Part shown: positions 5,969 through 9,649 of the stretch, in pieces | Layout of the letters: every line of letters starts with the position of its first letter | Numbering within the stretch: the first letter of the stretch is position 1 | Origin: Pseudomonadota bacterium | Lineage (GTDB): Bacteria > Pseudomonadota > Gammaproteobacteria > Burkholderiales > Burkholderiaceae_C | Reading direction: 5' to 3' | Length of the DNA stretch: 9,649 bases | NCBI GenBank assembly: GCA_030918015.1 | Contig: JAUPTP010000043.1 | Coordinates: forward strand, 1-9,649 | Notes under the pieces: model-generated | What the model was told of the DNA's origin: nothing | What the model saw: the letters and a program-made list of their open reading frames with translations, nothing else | Database searches by the model: none | Translations under genes and position numbers: made by a program

Positions 5969-6966
5969 GCGGACGCCGGCCGGACCGCGCGGGCCTGCCA
6001 CAGCCCCAGCGCCCGGTCATCGATCAGCTGTCCCCAGTCGACCGGCCGGCTCAGCCGCTTCAGCCGGATCAGGGTCCGCTCCATCAGGCGTCCCTGCGCG
6101 ACCAGCGGGCGGTGGCCGCGAGCATCGCGCGCGAGCAGCGCCCAGCTGTCGTGCAGCGACAGCAGCCGCAGGCCCTGCAGGGTCTGCAGATAATCCTTCT
6201 CGGCCAGATCGGCGCTGGCCGCCAGCCAGCCCGCGGCCGTGGCGGGCTCGCGCGAGAAGACCTGGCGACCCTGCTCCCAGGCCTGCAGCAGCGGCAGCAC
6301 CCGCTCCGGCGCCGTGTCCCGGCGCACCACCAGCACATCGATGATCTCGCCGGGCATCTGGCGGCTGTCGAAGATGCGGCGAAACCCCGCCTGCTGGAGC
6401 TGGCTGGCCATCGGCTCGAAGGTGATCACCGCGTCGATGCGGCTGCTGCGCAGCAGCTCGGCGTGGTGGGCCGCCTCGGCGGCACGCAGCTCCACCTCGT
6501 CCGGTCGCAGCGAGCCTTCCTGCAGCAGCTGGTCGAGCATCAGCTCGCCCAGCGAGCTGCGCTCCAGGCCGATGCGGCGCCCGCGCAGATGGCGGGCATG
6601 CTCGACATCCGGGCGGGCCAGCACCGCGTTGCCGCCGTCCGAGACATCGATCGCGGCGACGATGGCCACCGGCAGGCCCTGGTCGGCCAGCTCCAGGGCC
6701 TCGTCGAGCGTCAGCGCCGCGCCATCGAGCAGGCCGTTGCGCAGCGCGCGCAGGCTGTCGGTGTTGGAGAACATGTCGATGATGCGCAGCCGGTCGGCCT
6801 CGATCCGACCCTGGTCGCGGGCCAGCACCAGCGGGTCGTAGCCGACCCAGGCGTTGATGCCGATGCGCAGCGGCGCCGCAGGAACCTCCACGCACCCGAC
6901 CTGCAGCACCGCCGGCATCGACAGGGCGGAGGCTCGAGACAGGAAACAGCGTCGGTTCAGGGACAT
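5965..6966 (-). CDS. Periplasmic substrate-binding protein, NMT1/SsuA-like
   Basis: This is a predicted exported solute-binding protein of 333 residues from the type-2 periplasmic binding fold group (NMT1/THI5, SsuA, NrtA, TauA relatives). The N-terminus MSLNRRCFLSRASALSMPAVLQVGC has a twin-arginine-like NRRCFLS motif and a Cys25 after VG that could be lipidated; the -3 residue is Gln rather than Leu, so the lipobox is imperfect. The mature part begins PLRIGINAWVGYDPLVLARDQG, the usual first strand and loop of the family, then SLRALRNGLLDGAALTLDEAL. LRGRRIGLERSSLGELMLDQLL marks the second lobe, and DAVITFEPMASQLQQAGFRRIFDS the hinge side. I chose the ATG at 6966 over upstream in-frame starts because it begins the signal peptide. 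No permease or ATPase gene adjoins. The next gene is the PAS kinase, overlapping by 4 bp (ATGA), so this protein probably feeds ligand information to it. The ligand cannot be told from the sequence. Confidence 0.88.
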   Translation of the reverse strand: MSLNRRCFLSRASALSMPAVLQVGCVEVPAAPLRIGINAWVGYDPLVLARDQGRIEADRLRIIDMFSNTDSLRALRNGLLDGAALTLDEALELADQGLPVAIVAAIDVSDGGNAVLARPDVEHARHLRGRRIGLERSSLGELMLDQLLQEGSLRPDEVELRAAEAAHHAELLRSSRIDAVITFEPMASQLQQAGFRRIFDSRQMPGEIIDVLVVRRDTAPERVLPLLQAWEQGRQVFSREPATAAGWLAASADLAEKDYLQTLQGLRLLSLHDSWALLARDARGHRPLVAQGRLMERTLIRLKRLSRPVDWGQLIDDRALGLWQARAVRPASA

Positions 6967-7027
6967 GACAGGGCAGCAGCTCGAAACGATCCTATCAGTT
7001 GCGGTTCGGGTTCCCTGTCCGGGCTGC

Positions 7028-7041
7028 CCCGCATGCGCGGG
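7028..7041 (+). other. Short GC hairpin in the rlhA upstream region
   Basis: CCCGC (7028-7032) and GCGGG (7037-7041) form a 5-bp stem with an ATGC loop, 9 bp before the putative -10 element. In this GC-rich gap a stem of this size could arise by chance. It may also be a half-site for a regulator. Confidence 0.25.
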
Positions 7042-7049
7042 CTTCTCCG

Positions 7050-7055
7050 TAGAAT
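7050..7055 (+). promoter_or_regulatory. Putative -10 element of rlhA
   Basis: TAGAAT differs from the sigma-70 consensus at one base and is the best match in the 140-bp divergent gap between the binding-protein gene and rlhA. It sits about 50 bp before the rlhA ATG. No convincing -35 lies 16-18 bp upstream (that stretch is CCCCGC-like), so the call rests on the -10 and its position alone. I saw no equally good promoter for the leftward operon. Confidence 0.35.
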
Positions 7056-7106
7056 TCGTGCCCTTCTGCGTCGCCCCCGCCGACACCGCCACCGCGAGCC
7101 GCTGCC

Positions 7107-9113
7107 ATGCCCCTGCGCCCCGACATCGAACTGCTTTCCCCCGCCCGCGACGCCGACATCGGCATCGAGGCGATCAACCACGGCGCCGACGCGGTCTACA
7201 TCGGCGGCCCGGCCTTCGGCGCGAGGGCCTCGGCCGGCAACTCGGTGGCCGACATCGAGCGGCTGGTGAAGCACGCGCACCGCTTCGGCAGCCGCATCTT
7301 CGTGACGCTCAACACCATCCTGCGCGACGACGAGCTGGAGCCCGCGCGCCGCATGATCCGCCAGGTGCACGAGGCCGGCGCCGACGCGCTGATCGTGCAG
7401 GACATGGGCCTGCTGGAACTCGACCTGCCGCCGATCGACCTGCACGCCTCGACGCAGACCGACATCCGCACGCCCGAGAAGGCGCGCTTCCTGCAGGACG
7501 CCGGCTTCTCGCAGATCGTGCTGGCACGCGAACTCACGCTGGAACAGATCCGCGCGGTGGCGGCACAGGTCGACCGCGCGACGCTGGAGTTCTTCGTGCA
7601 CGGCGCGCTGTGCGTGGCCTATTCCGGCCAGTGCTATGTCAGCCACGCCCAGACCGGCCGCAGCGCCAACCGCGGCGACTGCTCGCAGGCCTGCCGCCTG
7701 CCCTACACCGTCACCGACACGCAAGGGCGCATCGTCGCGCACGACAAGCATGTGCTGTCGATGAAGGACAACAACCAGAGCGCCAACCTCGAGGCGCTGG
7801 TCGACGCCGGCATCCGCAGCTTCAAGATCGAGGGCCGCTACAAGGACATGGGCTATGTGAAGAACATCACCGCCCATTACCGCCAGCTGCTCGACAGCCT
7901 GTTCGAGCGCCGCCCGGAGCTGCACGCCGCGTCGGCCGGCCGCGCCAGCTTCACCTTCACGCCCGACCCGGACCGCAACTTCAACCGCGGCAGCACCGAC
8001 TACTTCGTCAACGGCCGCCAGGACGACATCGGCGCCTTCGACACCCCGAAGCACGCCGGCCTGCCGCTGGGCTGGGTGGTGCGCGTGGGCAAGGACCATG
8101 TGGAGGTGCAGCTCGACGCCGGGGTCGATCCGCTCTGCAATAACGACGCGCTCACGTACCCGACCTTGAAGCGCGAACTCGCCGGCCTGCCGCTGGACAC
8201 CGTGCAGGAGATCGATGCCCGGCAGCGCCTCTGGCGGGTGATCCCGAAGGAGCCGCTGGACACCTATCCCGACCTGCGCCGCGACACCCAGCTCAGCCGC
8301 AACCGCGACATGAACTGGGTGCGGCTGCTGGAGAAGAAGTCGGCCGAGCGGCGCATCGGCGTGACGATGCGGCTCGACGACACGCCCGACGGGCTGGCGC
8401 TGACGGTGAGCGACGAGACCGGCGTGACGGTCTGCGCCGAGGTCGCGCTGCCGAAGAAGGAGCCCGCGCGCGACCCGGCCCGGGGCGAGGCCGCGCTGCG
8501 CGAGCACCTGGGCAAGCTGGGCGCGACGATCTTCCGCGCCGACGCCTCCGACATCGTGCTGGCGACGCGCCGGCCGTGGTTCGTGCCGCCGGGCGTGCTC
8601 AACGCGCTGCGTCGCGACGCCTTCGAGCAGCTGGAGGCCGCACGCCTGGACGCCCATGTGCGCCAGCCGCGCTGGCCGGAGGTCACGCCGCCCGTGCCCT
8701 ATCCCGACGACACGCTCAGCTACCTGGCCAACGTCTACAACTCGAAGGCGCGCGACTTCTACGCCCGCCACGGCGTGCGTGTGATCGAGTCGGCCTACGA
8801 GAGCCACGAGGCGCTCGGCGACGCCAGCCTGATGATCACCAAGCACTGCGTGCGCTTCTCGCTCAGCCTGTGCCCGAAGCAGGCCAAGGGCGTCACCGGC
8901 GTGCAGGGCACCATCCGCGCCGAGCCGCTGACCATCACGCACGGCGACGAGGTGCTGCAGCTGCGCTTCGACTGCAAGCCCTGCGAGATGCATGTCGTCG
9001 GGCGCATGAAGAAGAACGTGCTCAACCGCGCCGCGCGCGAGGAGAAGGCCAGCCTGGCCACCGGCGTGCCGATGCGGTTCTACCGCACGCGGCCGGTGCC
9101 GGCCGCGCGCTGA
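7107..9113 (+). CDS. rlhA: U32-family protein for 23S rRNA C2501 hydroxylation (RlhA)
   Basis: This is a U32 'peptidase' family protein of 668 residues, matching the length and sequence style of E. coli RlhA (YdcP, about 650 residues). RlhA is needed to form 5-hydroxycytidine at position 2501 of 23S rRNA. The shorter TrhP (YegQ, about 450 residues) acts on tRNA and is the less likely identity. The N-terminal domain begins IELLSPARDADIGIEAINHG and GADAVYIGGPAFGARA, followed by VTLNTILRDDELEPA and DLHASTQTDI. The family signature is FFVHGALCVAYSGQCYVSH plus SANRGDCSQACRLPY, with Cys169, 176, 192 and 196. A second Cys group near the C-terminus (Cys581, 589, 623, 626; CVRFSLSLCPKQ and FDCKPCEMHV) could bind metal or an iron-sulfur cluster, in line with the reported Fe-S dependence of the pathway. 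The ATG at 7107 starts right before the conserved domain, and no clear ribosome site precedes it. It is a single gene. Confidence 0.9.
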   Translation: MPLRPDIELLSPARDADIGIEAINHGADAVYIGGPAFGARASAGNSVADIERLVKHAHRFGSRIFVTLNTILRDDELEPARRMIRQVHEAGADALIVQDMGLLELDLPPIDLHASTQTDIRTPEKARFLQDAGFSQIVLARELTLEQIRAVAAQVDRATLEFFVHGALCVAYSGQCYVSHAQTGRSANRGDCSQACRLPYTVTDTQGRIVAHDKHVLSMKDNNQSANLEALVDAGIRSFKIEGRYKDMGYVKNITAHYRQLLDSLFERRPELHAASAGRASFTFTPDPDRNFNRGSTDYFVNGRQDDIGAFDTPKHAGLPLGWVVRVGKDHVEVQLDAGVDPLCNNDALTYPTLKRELAGLPLDTVQEIDARQRLWRVIPKEPLDTYPDLRRDTQLSRNRDMNWVRLLEKKSAERRIGVTMRLDDTPDGLALTVSDETGVTVCAEVALPKKEPARDPARGEAALREHLGKLGATIFRADASDIVLATRRPWFVPPGVLNALRRDAFEQLEAARLDAHVRQPRWPEVTPPVPYPDDTLSYLANVYNSKARDFYARHGVRVIESAYESHEALGDASLMITKHCVRFSLSLCPKQAKGVTGVQGTIRAEPLTITHGDEVLQLRFDCKPCEMHVVGRMKKNVLNRAAREEKASLATGVPMRFYRTRPVPAAR

Positions 9114-9129
9114 GCACGCACCCCGCGCC

Positions 9130-9649
9130 TCAGCGGCAGGGCTGCAGCGCCGCCCGCAGCGCCGCACCCAGCGCCTGCTGCGCCAGCTTCGCCTCGGGGA
9201 TCGCCCGGCCGAGCTTGATGAAGTCGTGCGTCACGCCGCGCCAGATCTCCAGATCGACCGGCACGCCGGCCAGCCGCAGCCGGTCGCCGTAGGCCACGCC
9301 CTCGTCGACCAGCGGATCGCACTCGGCCAGGCCGATCCAGGCCGGCGCCACGCCCTCCAGATCGTCCGTCTCCAGCGGCGCGAAGCGCCAGTCGCGGCGC
9401 TGCGCGCGGTCGATGTACTGGTCGAAGAACCAGTCGATGCCGGCCTTCTCGAGCAGGAAGCCCTCGGCGTAGACCGCATGCGAGGCGGTGTCGGCGTGGG
9501 CGGTGGTGCCCGGCGTGATCAGCACCTGCAGCGCAAGCTTCAGGCCGGCGTCGCGCGCCAGGATCGCCGCCACCGCCGCCAGCGTGCCGCCGGCGCTGTC
9601 GCCGCCCACCGCCAGCCGCGAGCCGTCCAGGCCCAGCGCGGCCGCGCCC
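9130..9649 (-). CDS. Alpha/beta hydrolase, HSL-type esterase/lipase (5' end outside window)
   Basis: This is the C-terminal 173 residues of a hormone-sensitive-lipase-type carboxylesterase (alpha/beta hydrolase fold-3), a family usually near 310 residues. Reading from the window edge, AALGLDGSRLAVGGDSAGGTLAA contains the nucleophile elbow GDSAGG with the catalytic Ser. The acid is the Asp in GLAECDPLVDEG and the base is the His in RGVTHDFIKLG, so all three catalytic residues are present. The frame is open to base 9649. The GTG at 9609 is an internal Val codon just before the elbow, not a start. The oxyanion HGGG motif would lie outside the window. The substrate is likely a short-chain ester, but specificity cannot be read from sequence. 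The gene converges on rlhA with a 16-bp gap and no visible terminator between them. Confidence 0.9.
   Translation of the reverse strand, partial: GAAALGLDGSRLAVGGDSAGGTLAAVAAILARDAGLKLALQVLITPGTTAHADTASHAVYAEGFLLEKAGIDWFFDQYIDRAQRRDWRFAPLETDDLEGVAPAWIGLAECDPLVDEGVAYGDRLRLAGVPVDLEIWRGVTHDFIKLGRAIPEAKLAQQALGAALRAALQPCR

Noticed and set aside
3849..6020. 723-codon open frame on the minus strand in another frame of the PAS kinase
   Set aside because: It is a Pro/Ala/Gly/Arg-rich out-of-frame reading with no domains; the in-frame kinase has every expected box.
3350..6193. 947-codon open frame on the plus strand, antisense to the PAS kinase
   Set aside because: It is rich in His, Gln, Pro, Ala and Arg, shows no domain or motif, starts inside envZ and runs opposite the kinase and binding-protein genes, which have clear domain motifs. 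Long shadow frames like this are expected in DNA of such high GC.
5965..6966. Reading the binding-protein gene as part of an ABC importer
   Set aside because: No permease or ATPase gene lies on either side; the flanking genes are a kinase and the divergent rlhA.
6967..7027. Promoter for the leftward binding-protein/kinase operon (TAGGAT on the minus strand near 6989-6994)
   Set aside because: The -10-like hexamer has no acceptable -35 at 16-18 bp, so I do not list it as a feature.
6957..9167. 736-codon open frame on the minus strand, antisense to rlhA
   Set aside because: It has no recognisable domain and a composition typical of a frame opposite a high-GC gene. The plus strand carries the complete U32 family signatures.

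Overview
This is a high-GC (roughly 70 %) bacterial chromosomal window with tightly packed genes and short gaps. Codon use, the OmpR/EnvZ pair and the RlhA protein all resemble Betaproteobacteria of the order Burkholderiales (Rubrivivax/Leptothrix/Sphaerotilus type). That placement is inferred from recognised protein sequences, not computed. No mobile element, CRISPR array, rRNA or tRNA was seen. No gene-free stretch exceeds 300 bases; the longest is 1093-1320.

Layout from left to right. (1) Positions 1-312 (+) hold the C-terminal part of a short-chain dehydrogenase, most likely D-3-hydroxybutyrate dehydrogenase. (2) It converges on a secreted SIMPL-domain (DUF541) protein on the minus strand (340-1092), with a strong GC hairpin between the two genes. 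(3) A 228-bp divergent intergenic region carries three separate inverted repeats and leads into ompR (1321-2055, +) and then envZ (2172-3593, +). This is a classical osmo/envelope two-component pair, with two tandem stem-loops in the ompR-envZ gap. (4) On the minus strand, an NMT1/SsuA-like periplasmic substrate-binding protein (5965-6966) is followed by a large membrane PAS-PAS histidine kinase (3560-5968). The two genes overlap in an ATGA stop/start, and the kinase's 3' end overlaps envZ by 34 bp in convergent orientation. (5) Divergently, rlhA (7107-9113, +) encodes the U32-family 23S rRNA C2501 hydroxylation protein. (6) The window ends with the C-terminal part of an HSL-type alpha/beta hydrolase on the minus strand (9130-9649, running off the edge).

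The most interesting item is the binding-protein/histidine-kinase operon. There is a solute-binding protein but no transporter permease or ATPase, and it is translationally coupled to a sensor kinase that has no response regulator beside it. This looks like a dedicated ligand-sensing module, comparable in logic to LuxP-LuxQ or TorT-TorS but built on a different binding-protein family. The ligand and output are unknown. The rest of the window is ordinary core-genome content with a few regulatory structures worth checking.
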